From contig NZ_JBDJAF010000002.1 of NCBI RefSeq assembly GCF_039652555.1, positions 62,001 through 126,000 on the forward strand: a stretch of DNA of 64,000 nt, written 5' to 3'. Position 1 is the first letter of the stretch. Every line of letters starts with the position of its first letter. Source of the DNA: Parafrigoribacterium mesophilum (GTDB taxonomy: Bacteria; Actinomycetota; Actinomycetes; Actinomycetales; Microbacteriaceae). Positions 33,685 to 42,352 of the stretch are shown here, in pieces. Below the pieces are notes generated by a model that did not search any database, was not told where the DNA came from, and was given only the letters and a program-made list of their open reading frames with translations. The position numbers and the translations under genes were made by a program.

Positions 33685-35354
33685 CGAGGAAACTTCGTAG
33701 CGTATTCGAACCGGGAACGACACTGTGGGCGATGAGGCGAGCGCAGTGGAGCGTTCTCGGGATCACCCCCGAGGACGAGCTCAAGCCGAAAATCGCGATC
33801 GTGAACAGTTCGTCCCACTTGGCCAGTTGCTTCAGTCACCTGGACGACATTGTTCCCGTGCTGTCCCAAGCGATCCGAGACGCTGGGGGTGTGCCACTGG
33901 AAATTCGCACTGCGGCGTCAAGCGATGCCATCACCAGCGCCGGACGCGGTGGACAGTACATCCTGCCGACTCGCGACCTGATCGTCGACGACATCGAGGT
34001 CGCCGTGGAGGGTGCCCAACTTGATGGAATGGTGTGCCTCGCCTCGTGCGACAAGACGGCGCCGGGCCAGCTCATGGCCGCCGGGCGTCTCAACATCCCG
34101 ACGATTATCGTCGCGTGCGGTTACCAGTCTTCTGGCACGTACAAGGGCGAACACATCGATTTCGAGGACGTCTTTCATCGTGCTGGTCAGGTCGCCAGTG
34201 GCATGCTGAGCATTCGCGAGTTGGGGAACATGGCGTCGGCTGCGGTCACCGGTCCCGGGGTGTGTTCCGGTATGGGCACGGCGAACACGATGCACATCGT
34301 TTGCGAGGCGCTCGGCATGGCGATGACCAACAGCACACCGGTCCGCGCCAACGGCGACAAGATGTGGTCCGCCGTTCGCCGCGCCGGTGAACGGATCGTA
34401 GAACTGGTCGAACAAGATGTTCGACCACGTGACATTCTCGTTCCAGACGCGTTCCGCAACGCAGTCGCGGCGGTGCTGGCGATCAGCGGATCTGTCAACG
34501 TGATGAAGCACCTTCAGGCAGTGGCTGCGGAGGCGGAATGTGATGTTGATGTGTGGCGCCTCTTCGAGGAGTTGGGGCCACAGGTGCCGCTGCTAGTCGG
34601 CGTCAAGCCGAACGGCGAACGGCTCATCGAAGAATTTGACGATGCCGGTGGCGCGCTGGCGCTGCTATCGCGCCTCAGGCCTCTGCTCGTCGACCATGTT
34701 GCTACCGTTACCGGACCGACGCTCGGCGAACTGCTCGATGTCGCCGAGGTCCTCGATGATGATGTCGTGCGCTCGCTGGACAACGGCCTTGCCAATCATC
34801 CGGCGATTTCCGTGCTCCGCGGCACCCTCGCCCCCGACAGCGCTGTCGTGAAACGAACCGTGGCCGATACCGCCCCCCTCTCGTTCACCGGGCCGGCGCG
34901 GGTGTTCCACTCGCGAGACTCGGGGATGGCCGCCATCAAGGACGGCCGTGTCCATCCAGGGGATGTCGTAGTACTCAGCGGGTTGGGGATGAGAGGCTCG
35001 CCCGGTATGGCCATGACGTCGGCGTTCATCTTCGCACTCGATGGAGCGGGGTTGAGCGAAGAGGTCGCAGTGGTGACCGACGGCCAGATGTCCGGACTGG
35101 TCAACCGAGGTCTCGTGGTGGCGGAAGTCGCCCCCGAAGCCTGGGGCGGGGGACCTCTCGGCCTTGTTCAAGACGGCGATGTGATCTCGATCGATGTGAA
35201 CGCTGGGACGATCGACCTCCTCGTTGACCCGGTCGCACTCGAGACGCGACGGGCGGCCTCACCCACGGCAGTACCCGCGGTCGGATGCGGATGGCTGTCA
35301 ACGTACGCCCGTGAGGTGAGCGCACTCAACGCCGGAGCGGTATTGCGCGGCTGA
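33681..35354 (+). CDS. IlvD/Edd family dehydratase, copy A
   Basis: Iron-sulfur dehydratase of 557 residues. The three cluster Cys positions of the family are present: LASCFSHLD, LASCDKTAPGQLMAA and GPGVCSGMGTANTM. The C-terminal half has VVVLSGLGMRGSPGMAM and VTDGQMSGL with the substrate-binding Ser. The family removes water from dihydroxy or sugar acids to give 2-oxo-3-deoxy acids. It is not likely to be the biosynthetic IlvD: it is paired with a catabolic FAD enzyme, duplicated in the island, and has SCF in place of the usual PCN around the first Cys. The substrate is unknown. Confidence 0.88.
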   Translation: MTRKLRSVFEPGTTLWAMRRAQWSVLGITPEDELKPKIAIVNSSSHLASCFSHLDDIVPVLSQAIRDAGGVPLEIRTAASSDAITSAGRGGQYILPTRDLIVDDIEVAVEGAQLDGMVCLASCDKTAPGQLMAAGRLNIPTIIVACGYQSSGTYKGEHIDFEDVFHRAGQVASGMLSIRELGNMASAAVTGPGVCSGMGTANTMHIVCEALGMAMTNSTPVRANGDKMWSAVRRAGERIVELVEQDVRPRDILVPDAFRNAVAAVLAISGSVNVMKHLQAVAAEAECDVDVWRLFEELGPQVPLLVGVKPNGERLIEEFDDAGGALALLSRLRPLLVDHVATVTGPTLGELLDVAEVLDDDVVRSLDNGLANHPAISVLRGTLAPDSAVVKRTVADTAPLSFTGPARVFHSRDSGMAAIKDGRVHPGDVVVLSGLGMRGSPGMAMTSAFIFALDGAGLSEEVAVVTDGQMSGLVNRGLVVAEVAPEAWGGGPLGLVQDGDVISIDVNAGTIDLLVDPVALETRRAASPTAVPAVGCGWLSTYAREVSALNAGAVLRG

Positions 35355-35361
35355 GGAGAGA

Positions 35362-35386
35362 CGTCCGGTAGCTCCGCTCCCGGACG
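35362..35386. terminator. Small hairpin between convergent dehydratase and IclR genes
   Basis: CGTCCGG/CCGGACG, a 7-bp stem with an 11-nt loop, lies in the 50-bp gap and starts 7 nt after the dehydratase stop. A weak terminator candidate. Confidence 0.4.
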
Positions 35387-35404
35387 GTCCCGAAAGCGAT
35401 GGGC

Positions 35405-36211
35405 CTATCCCGAACGCCGCGTCCTGTTGGCCCGGGAGACGGCTCGTGCGCTTGCCTGGACCAGATAGCCCCACGACCTGCCCTTCATCTGGTCGAAGGG
35501 AATGATGATCGACAGTGCCGCTACGACCGTGGCGGAGGAATCATAAATCGGTGCCGCGATGGAGACCAGCTGTGTGTCGATCTGGCGGTCGCTTGTGGCC
35601 AATCCTTCCCGTCGTACCCGGTCCAGGGCCGCTCGCAACTTGGCCGGATCGGTCTCGGTGTGCGAGGTGTAGCGCTCCAGCGGAGCCTGGAGGATCTCGT
35701 CTTGGACTTCGGTTGGGGCAAACGCGAGGAGAACATGCCCGACCGCGGTCGCGTGAATGGCGTATCGCCCCCCGACACGGGGTCTGGCGTTCGTCAATGT
35801 CTTGTCGACCAGTCGCGCGACGAAGACTACTTCGTTTCCCTCCCGGATGGCTAAATGCACCGGATAGTGCGTGATCTCGTAGAGATCCTGCATGAATGGC
35901 AGCGCGATGCGCTGCAGGTCGACGGACCGCGGGGCAAGGGAGGCGATCTCCCAGAGCCGCAACCCGACCTGGTATGGACCGCCATCCACCGCCCGCTCCA
36001 AGGCGCCGCAACTGACAAGCTGAGCCGCAATGCGGTGGGTCGTCGTCAGAGGCAGCGCGCTGCGACGGCTGATCTCCGACAGGCTCAGTTGGTTGTGCTT
36101 CTCGTCAAACGCGCCGAGGAGGCGGAACACCTTCTCCATGACCGAACGCTCTTCCGGTTGCGGCACTGCTGTCCTCCAAGGCGGTTCCTCGCGTCGCTGC
36201 TTAGCACTCAT
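35405..36211 (-). CDS. IclR family transcriptional regulator
   Basis: Protein of 268 residues: N-terminal winged helix (VMEKVFRLLGAFDEKHNQLSLSEISRRSALPLTTTHRIAAQLVSCGALER) and C-terminal ligand-binding IclR domain (GRYAIHATAVGHVLLAFAP, YDSSATVVAALSIIIP). The ATG (MSAKQRR) has GGAG 8 nt upstream; a GTG 7 codons earlier is less likely. It is divergent from the SDR operon with 119 bp between, so it probably controls the 36331-41149 operon in response to an aromatic or organic acid. Confidence 0.9.
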   Translation of the reverse strand: MSAKQRREEPPWRTAVPQPEERSVMEKVFRLLGAFDEKHNQLSLSEISRRSALPLTTTHRIAAQLVSCGALERAVDGGPYQVGLRLWEIASLAPRSVDLQRIALPFMQDLYEITHYPVHLAIREGNEVVFVARLVDKTLTNARPRVGGRYAIHATAVGHVLLAFAPTEVQDEILQAPLERYTSHTETDPAKLRAALDRVRREGLATSDRQIDTQLVSIAAPIYDSSATVVAALSIIIPFDQMKGRSWGYLVQASARAVSRANRTRRSG

Positions 36212-36295
36212 CGTAGACACTCCGAAGGGCACTCACGCCTCTGAGTCAGGCACGGGCAACATCGACGGCGCTTCACGTGCATATGAGTCAGATTC

Positions 36296-36324
36296 TTGAC
36301 GCTCGTGACGCGTCTGTCTACTAT
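36296..36324 (+). promoter_or_regulatory. Strong promoter of the second SDR operon (leaderless)
   Basis: TTGACG (36296-36301), a 17-bp spacer, TACTAT (36319-36324), then 6 nt and ATG at 36331. Both hexamers and the spacing are good and there is no ribosome site, so this is the clearest leaderless promoter in the window. The IclR operator is expected here or just upstream. Confidence 0.7.
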
Positions 36325-36330
36325 TGCGAG

Positions 36331-37266
36331 ATGACGGAGATCCTAGAGCACGGTGTCCTGCACGGGAAAGTGGTGATTGTCACGGGCGCGGGACGCGGCT
36401 TGGGACGTGCCTACGCGATCGCCATGGCAGCGGCCGGAGCGTCGGTGGTGGTCAACGACGTCGATGAGGACGTCGCGCGTGAGGTGGTCTCCGACATCGT
36501 TTCGTCCGGGGGGTCCGCTACCACCGAAATCGGCGCCGTGGGATCCGCGGAGGTCGCGGATGCTCTCGTGGATCGGGCGGTGGGGGACTACGGCCGGTTG
36601 GATGTGATGTGCACCAATGCCGGTGTGCTGCGAGACCGGACGTTGGCCAAGGTCACCGATGAGGACTTCGATCTGGTGCTCAGGACGCACCTGCGCGGCA
36701 CATTCACGTGCGCACGTTCCGCGGTCAGGCAGTTCAAGTCGCAGGGCGGCGGGGGACGATTGATCCTCGTCGGTTCGCCGGCTGGGCAACGGGCGAGCTT
36801 CGGCCAGACTGCCTACAGCGCCGCAAAAGCCGCGATCGTCGGCTTGGTCCGTACCTGGGCGGTGGAGTTGGAGCGTCAGGGCACGACCGTCAACGCGGTC
36901 ATCCCTACGGCGCTGACCCGGATGGCGGCGACCATTCCTGGGCTCAGCGACGCCGTCGAGGCGGCCGAGGCCGGTGAGCCGGTCCCGCCACCGCTGCGTC
37001 GGCGCGGGCTGGGTGTGCCGGAAGATGTGGCTCCCCTCGTGGTCTTTCTCGCCTCCGACGCGTCGGCCGACGTCACCGGCCAGGCGATCGCCGTGGGCGG
37101 AGATCGGCTTGCCCTCTGGTCGCATCCTCGCGAGGTCGTCACCGTGCTTCGCGAGGGCGGCTACTCGGATGACTCGCTGGCGGAGCTGTTCTCCACCGTG
37201 CTCCTTCCTCAGCTTCAGCCCTATGGCCGCCCAGTGCCGCCGGCGTCGACCGCGGCCGGCAAGTGA
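36331..37266 (+). CDS. SDR family oxidoreductase, 3-hydroxyacyl-CoA dehydrogenase-like (copy B)
   Basis: Short-chain dehydrogenase of 311 residues: TGAGRGLGRAYAIAMAAAG, CTNAGVLRDRTL, LVGSPAGQRASFGQTAYSAAKA (Ser, Tyr, Lys). It is a paralogue of the 17778-18686 enzyme, with blocks such as RGTFTCARSA and VNAVIPTALTRMAATIPG. The start at 36331 is fixed by the promoter (6 nt after TACTAT). It is the first gene of a run of overlapping genes SDR, amidohydrolase, MaoC, then ligase and PaaX. Probable role: NAD-dependent oxidation of a 3-hydroxyacyl-CoA. Confidence 0.9.
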   Translation: MTEILEHGVLHGKVVIVTGAGRGLGRAYAIAMAAAGASVVVNDVDEDVAREVVSDIVSSGGSATTEIGAVGSAEVADALVDRAVGDYGRLDVMCTNAGVLRDRTLAKVTDEDFDLVLRTHLRGTFTCARSAVRQFKSQGGGGRLILVGSPAGQRASFGQTAYSAAKAAIVGLVRTWAVELERQGTTVNAVIPTALTRMAATIPGLSDAVEAAEAGEPVPPPLRRRGLGVPEDVAPLVVFLASDASADVTGQAIAVGGDRLALWSHPREVVTVLREGGYSDDSLAELFSTVLLPQLQPYGRPVPPASTAAGK

Positions 37267-38177
37267 CTGCGACAGTGACAGTGGACCCCGCCGATCTCGT
37301 TGCCATCGATATGCACGTGCATGTTCAGGCTTTGGTCGCCGGCGGCTCCTCCTCGAGCAGCACCCGCGCGGAGATGTCATCGTATTTCGGGACCGAAATG
37401 GGCTCGTTCACCACCGCGCAGATCGCGTCCTATTACCGCGAACGAAAGATGGCGTGCGTCGTGTTCCGCGTCGACCGTGCTGGCGAGTCTGACGACAACG
37501 CCCCCAGCAACGAAGAGATAGCCCGAGTCGCCGCCGACAACCCGGACGTGCTGATCCCCTTCGCCAGTGTTGATCCGGCCCGGGGCGCCGAGGGCGTTGA
37601 CATGATTCACCGACTTGCGGATGATTTCGGCATTCGCGGCGTGAAGTTTCATCCGAACGTGCAGGGCTTTTTCCCGAACGATCCCGCGGTGTATCCGCTC
37701 TACGAGGCAATCCAGCAGCATGACCTCATCGCGCTCTTTCACACCGGTCACACGGGTGTGGGCGCCGGCGTCCGTGGCGGTCGCGGGATCCGCCTCAAGT
37801 TCTCCAACCCGATGAGCGTTGACGATGTTGCCGTCGATTTCCCCGACCTTCGCATCATCCTGGCGCATCCGTCCTTTCCCTGGCAGGACGAGGCGCTGTC
37901 CGTCGCGCTGCACAAGCCCAACGTCTACATCGATCTGTCCGGTTGGTCGCCCAAGTACTTCCCCCCGCAGCTGATTCAGTACGCGAACACGCTGCTCAAG
38001 AAGAAAATGTTGTTCGGGTCCGACTTTCCGGCCATCACCCCGGACCGCTGGCTGTCCGACTTCGACCGGCTGGAGATCAGGCCCGAAGTGAGGCCGATGA
38101 TTCTTAAGGAGAACGCGGCCCGCCTTCTGGGCATCCGGATGCCGAACCCGACCCGATCAGAAGGAGATGAAACATGA
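37263..38177 (+). CDS. Amidohydrolase family protein (PF04909-like), copy B
   Basis: Metal-dependent TIM-barrel protein of 304 residues: IDMHVHV, GVKFHPNVQ, FHTGHTGVG, LAHPSFPWQ, FGSDFPAITPDRW. Homologous to 21495-22385 throughout (both DLSGWSPKYFP and MILKEN/KILKEN ends), with an added glycine/serine-rich stretch GGSSSSSTRA near residue 25. GTGA overlap with the SDR and ATGA overlap with the MaoC gene. Confidence 0.86.
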   Translation: MTATVTVDPADLVAIDMHVHVQALVAGGSSSSSTRAEMSSYFGTEMGSFTTAQIASYYRERKMACVVFRVDRAGESDDNAPSNEEIARVAADNPDVLIPFASVDPARGAEGVDMIHRLADDFGIRGVKFHPNVQGFFPNDPAVYPLYEAIQQHDLIALFHTGHTGVGAGVRGGRGIRLKFSNPMSVDDVAVDFPDLRIILAHPSFPWQDEALSVALHKPNVYIDLSGWSPKYFPPQLIQYANTLLKKKMLFGSDFPAITPDRWLSDFDRLEIRPEVRPMILKENAARLLGIRMPNPTRSEGDET

Positions 38178-38635
38178 CGGCCATCACGATCGCCGAAGGA
38201 GTCGACGGGCTGCGGGCGTTGTCTGGACAGCATCTGGGCACCAGCGACTGGCTGACAATCACGCAGGACCGAGTGGATGCCTTTGCCGAAGCGACGGGTG
38301 ATCACCAATGGATCCATGTCGACGTGGAGCGGGCAGCGACCGGACCCTTCGGCGGAACCATCGCCCATGGCTACCTGACGCTCTCCTTAGCGACGATCTT
38401 CATGCCCCAGATCCTGGAAACCCGTGGATTCTCGATGGGAGTGAACTACGGCTGTGAGAGGGTGCGTTTCCCCACGCCGGCCCCCGTGGGTTGCCGCATG
38501 CGGTGCAGTGCCGTGCTGGATTCGGTCACCGATGTGGCTGGCGGCGTGCAAGTCGCCTTCACGCTCACGTTCGAGATCGACACGTCACCGAAGCCCGCGT
38601 GCGTCGCCACGATTCTCATTCGCCGATACCTGTAA
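38174..38635 (+). CDS. MaoC family hydratase-like protein (copy B)
   Basis: Hot-dog protein of 153 residues: FAEATGDHQWIHVDVERAATGPFGGTIAHGYLTLSLA. Asp and His of the hydratase-2 motif are kept, but the Asn-Pro between them is Gln-Trp, as in the NodN-like branch, so substrate choice may differ from copy A. Translationally coupled to the amidohydrolase gene. Confidence 0.88.
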   Translation: MTAITIAEGVDGLRALSGQHLGTSDWLTITQDRVDAFAEATGDHQWIHVDVERAATGPFGGTIAHGYLTLSLATIFMPQILETRGFSMGVNYGCERVRFPTPAPVGCRMRCSAVLDSVTDVAGGVQVAFTLTFEIDTSPKPACVATILIRRYL

Positions 38636-38672
38636 TCCCTCCTCCGCACGAACACCGGATTGGTGATTTTTG

Positions 38673-40322
38673 ATGGATGCCCACATCGGGTCGCTGCTCG
38701 AATCGATCGCCGACCTGGTCGCGGAGGTGGAGCCTGGCCGGATCGCCATTGTTCAGGGTGCAAGACAGCGCAGTTGGGCGGATTTCGAGGCGAGGAGTTC
38801 CGCGTTGGCCGGTCACCTCGCACAGTGCGGCGTGACGGCGGGAGCTTGCGTGGGAATCGGGCTGTATAACTCGATCGAATACTTCGAGGCACTCCTGGCG
38901 ACCTTCAAGCTCGGGGCTGTGCCGATCAACATCAACTATCGATACCGGGACCGGGAACTCGAACAGGTGCTGACCTACACCGGCACCGTGGCGGTGGTTG
39001 TCGACGACACGCTGCGTGAATCGATGGGGCGAGTGGCGACGCACATCGGCTTGCGCGCCGTGGTTGTGGTCGGCGGCGATGCGCGGCAGGTCCGGGACGA
39101 CCCAGTGTCCACGGACTACGAGCAGGCGCTGGCCGCGACGCGGCTGGCCAGGCGCGCCCACGACCCGTCGGACCGCGTCATCATGCTCACCGGCGGTACC
39201 ACCGGCACACCGAAGGGGGTGGTCTGGACCCACTCGGGTGCTGGCACAGTCGTGCTTTCCACGCATCGGAGGATGGGACTGGACATCCCCGTCGATCATG
39301 AACAGGTCGTGGCATTGGCACGAGCACAGTTGAGCGCGGGAACCGCACCGACCGTGTTGCCCGCCTCTCCGCTCATGCACGGCACCGGGTTTTTCAGCAC
39401 GATCGGGAACCTGCTGCTCGCCGGACGCGTCGTGTGTCTGCCGGGCCGATCGTTCGACGCCGCTGCGCTGTGGAGCGAGGTCGAGCGCCATCGCGTAGAC
39501 GAGATCGCCATCGTGGGGAACGCCTTTGCCTGGCCGATGGTCGACGCGCTCGAGCGGGCGGAGAACTCCGGGGCACCGTACGACATCAGCAGCCTGCGAC
39601 GCGTCGTCAGTTCGGGCATGCCGTGGAGCGTCGACGCCAAGGAGAAATTCCTCGCGGCGGGAAACATGACCCTCCATGACTCGATCTCCTCCACGGAGGG
39701 TGGACCCTATGCCGTCTCGATCGTCGGAACGAGCGACAGTCCGCGAGATTTCGGATTCCGGCTCCCGGCCAATGCTCGACTGATCGGGTCGGACGGTGCC
39801 ATCGTCGAGGCGGGTTCGGGGGAAGCGGGGTTGCTAGCCAGCTGCGGGAACCTGCCGCTCGGCTATCTCGACGACCCGGCCATGACTGCTGCGGTGTTCC
39901 GGGAGATCGACGGCGTGCGTTTCGCGGTTCCCGGCGACGTTGCGGCGGTTGCGGGGGACGGGACCCTGGTGTTCTTGGGGCGCGGGGCCGGCGTTATCAA
40001 TACCGGCGGTGAAAAGGTCTTCACCGAGGAGGTGGAGGCGGCGTTGGTCGGTCACCCCGACGTTCAGGATGCTGTAGTCGTCGGCATGCCCGACGAGCGT
40101 TGGGGATCGCGGATCATCGCGCTCGTGCGCCTTGTTGACGGGCGGGTTGCGACACAAGAAGAGCTTTCGTCGTATGTCGGTCGAACCCTGGCCGCGTACA
40201 AGAGACCGCGGCGGATCTTCTTCGTCGAATCGGTCGAGCGAAATATCTCAGGCAAGATTGACAGGGCTCGAGCGAAGCAGCGGGCCGAAGAGCTGATTTC
40301 CCGAGTGGAATCACGCGATTGA
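38673..40322 (+). CDS. AMP-forming acyl-CoA ligase (copy B), FadD19/FadD3-like
   Basis: ANL-superfamily ligase of 549 residues: A3 motif LTGGTTGTPKGVVWTH, GVINTGGEKVFTEEVEAAL, and A10 ERNISGKIDR with the catalytic Lys. The TGGTTG and GGEKVFTEEVE signatures are those of the actinobacterial branch with steroid-side-chain and bulky cyclic acid ligases, so a branched or ring-containing acid is more likely than a plain fatty acid (inference). The ATG at 38673 is preceded by an in-frame TTG. It ends overlapping the PaaX gene. Confidence 0.88.
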   Translation: MDAHIGSLLESIADLVAEVEPGRIAIVQGARQRSWADFEARSSALAGHLAQCGVTAGACVGIGLYNSIEYFEALLATFKLGAVPININYRYRDRELEQVLTYTGTVAVVVDDTLRESMGRVATHIGLRAVVVVGGDARQVRDDPVSTDYEQALAATRLARRAHDPSDRVIMLTGGTTGTPKGVVWTHSGAGTVVLSTHRRMGLDIPVDHEQVVALARAQLSAGTAPTVLPASPLMHGTGFFSTIGNLLLAGRVVCLPGRSFDAAALWSEVERHRVDEIAIVGNAFAWPMVDALERAENSGAPYDISSLRRVVSSGMPWSVDAKEKFLAAGNMTLHDSISSTEGGPYAVSIVGTSDSPRDFGFRLPANARLIGSDGAIVEAGSGEAGLLASCGNLPLGYLDDPAMTAAVFREIDGVRFAVPGDVAAVAGDGTLVFLGRGAGVINTGGEKVFTEEVEAALVGHPDVQDAVVVGMPDERWGSRIIALVRLVDGRVATQEELSSYVGRTLAAYKRPRRIFFVESVERNISGKIDRARAKQRAEELISRVESRD

Positions 40323-41149
40323 CTACAGAGGGTGAGCGAGTGTCCGGTCAACATCCGTCGGTGCACGCGCAATCGGTTCTCCTGACGTTCTGTGGTGCGT
40401 ACGTTCTGGACCAGCGCGCCGTCTCCGCGACCAGCTTTGTGCACGTGCTCGGGGAGATCGGGATCGGTGAATACGCCACCAGATCGGCCCTGACGCGTAT
40501 GGCTCGAAACGGCCTGTTGCACACCAGTCGCTCGGGCAGGCAGGTGTACTACGGTCTCAGCGACGCGGGTCGTGTACTCCTGACCGAGGCGGCCACCCGA
40601 GTGTGGGACAAGGGGGTGGTACTGCGCCGCTGGAACGGGGAATGGACTCTTTTCGGGTTTTCGATTCCCGAGTCCCGGCGTGACGAGCGGCATTCCCTTC
40701 GGTCTCGCCTCACCTGGGCCGGGTTCGGCATGCTCCAGCACGGCCTGTGGATATCGCCCCAGCCGATCGACCCGCACCTGTTGCTTGCGGAGTCGGACGT
40801 GGCACACTTCGTCCATGGATTCGTGGCCCGTCCCACCAGCGGCACCGACGTCGACACGATCATTGCCTCGGCGTGGGATCTCGAATCGCTGGCGGCTCGA
40901 TACCGGACGTTCCTGGCGCGCTGGGACGTTCCCGAGCCCCTCCCGGGCGCGACGGACCTCAGTCGGCAGCTTCTGCTCGCGACGGAATGGCTGCTGTTGG
41001 TACGGGAAGACCCGTGTCTACCGCTCCAGCATCTGCCTGAAGGGTGGCCGGGCGCTCGTGCGCAGTCGGTGGCACGAGCGCTCAGGGCGACTCTGGCCGG
41101 TCCCGCTCGCGTGATCGCCGAACGCACGATAGTGCGGCTGGACGATTGA
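40319..41149 (+). CDS. PaaX family transcriptional regulator
   Basis: Protein of up to 276 residues with the PaaX layout: N-terminal winged helix (SATSFVHVLGEIGIGEYATRSALTRMARNGLLHTSRSGRQVYYGLS), the central PaaX domain (RRWNGEWTLFGFSIPESRRDERHSLRSRLTWAGFGMLQHGLWISP), and the C-terminal domain around ARYRTFLARWD. PaaX represses phenylacetate genes and responds to an aryl-CoA; here it should sense a CoA ester from the operon. TTG at 40319 overlaps the ligase stop; GTG at 40340 with GAGGGTGAG ahead is an alternative start. Confidence 0.88.
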   Translation: MTTEGERVSGQHPSVHAQSVLLTFCGAYVLDQRAVSATSFVHVLGEIGIGEYATRSALTRMARNGLLHTSRSGRQVYYGLSDAGRVLLTEAATRVWDKGVVLRRWNGEWTLFGFSIPESRRDERHSLRSRLTWAGFGMLQHGLWISPQPIDPHLLLAESDVAHFVHGFVARPTSGTDVDTIIASAWDLESLAARYRTFLARWDVPEPLPGATDLSRQLLLATEWLLLVREDPCLPLQHLPEGWPGARAQSVARALRATLAGPARVIAERTIVRLDD

Positions 41150-41161
41150 GATAGTCGTCGG

Positions 41162-42120
41162 TTACTGCGCGGGTTCCTTGTCGTAATCGAGGTCCCCGGG
41201 GGTGAATCGGCCGCTGAGCAGCTCACGGGCAATGGTGCGCCGCAAGATCTCGTCTGTTCCCTCGAAGATGCGGGTGTACCTGAGTTCCCGATACCAGCGC
41301 TCGATCGGCAATTCCTTGGTGTACCCCAACGCACCATGGATCTGCAGCGCGCGATCCGCGACCGCGTTCGCCATGGCGGTGCCGCCCAATTTGGCGATCG
41401 AGGATGCCATCCGTGAATCGAGCCCCTTCTCCTGCCGCCATGCCGCGTACAGCGTGGTCCAGCGCGCCTGCTCCAGTTCGACCGCCGAGTCGGCCAGTAG
41501 CCACTGGATGCCCTGGTAGTGCGCAATCGGTTCGCCGAAGGCGTGCCGGGAGTTTGCGCGATCCACCGCCATGCCGAGCAGACGCTCACCGGCTCCGACC
41601 GCCCCGGAAGGGATCATGACAGTCCGCCTCATGCCCGCGCCCGGAACTTCTTCTCGCCGTTGATCAGCCACGAATCTCCGTCTCTTCGAGCGGTCGTCTG
41701 GACGCCCGCCGCATCGGACCCCGCACCAGGCTCGGTGATGGCGAAGCACGACACCCGCTCGCCGGCAATGGTCGGCAGCAGGTAGTCCCGTTTCTGCTCC
41801 GCGGTGGCCGAAAAGAGGATGTTGTCGGCCTTTCCGCCGAAGTCGAATGGCACGAAAGTACGGCCGAGCTCCGAATGGATCACCGACAACAGCACCGGGC
41901 CCAGACCCAGGCCGCCATACTCCTCGGGCGTAGCGAGCCCCCACAGCCCCTGGCGTCGCGCTGTGGCCTGCAGCCGGCGAAGCCGAGGCCGCGGGAGGCC
42001 GATCTCGCCCGCGGCCTCCCGGCTCAGAACCTCCAGTTCGAGAGGGATCACCTCGGTGTCGATGAAGCGTCTCACTGCGCTCCGAATTCGCGATTCGTTG
42101 TCGCTGAGTGAGAAGTCCAT
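41162..42120 (-). pseudogene. Acyl-CoA dehydrogenase with internal deletion and frameshift
   Basis: The N-terminal half reads MDFSLSDNESRIRSAVRRF ... ITEPGAGSDAAGVQTTARRDGDSWLINGEKKF and then hits a stop at about 41629. Homology resumes in another frame with MIPSGAVGAGERLLGMAVDRANSRHAFGEPIAHYQGIQWLLADSAVEL, QIHGALGYTKELPIERWYRELRYTRIFEGTDEI. The beta-domain between them (normally about 70-80 residues after the KKF-ITGADRA region) is missing, so about 200 bp were lost near 41640 and the frame broken. The intact enzyme would perform the first beta-oxidation step for this gene set. Unless an assembly collapse, it is inactive. Confidence 0.82.
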
Positions 42121-42352
42121 CGTGATGCCCTTTTCCGGCCGTATTGCGTGAGAAGCGCTTTAGCGAACTTACCGGCCCGAAGCCGGCACGATCGGGTTGG
42201 GCTTCCGACTCCCGGAAAGGTGTTTGACCAGGACCCGAGCAGCGTGGTTTGGTAGCTCCAACGAAGACGAGTGCTGCCTTCACCTGATTCATCACACAGC
42301 AATATCTCATCGAATAACACAGCTAGACCCATCCAACAAGGGAGTCGGATTT

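Noticed and set aside
33681..35354. Biosynthetic dihydroxy-acid dehydratase (ilvD)
   Set aside because: No ilvBNC or leu genes adjacent, paired with a catabolic flavoprotein and duplicated in the island; more likely a catabolic IlvD/Edd member.
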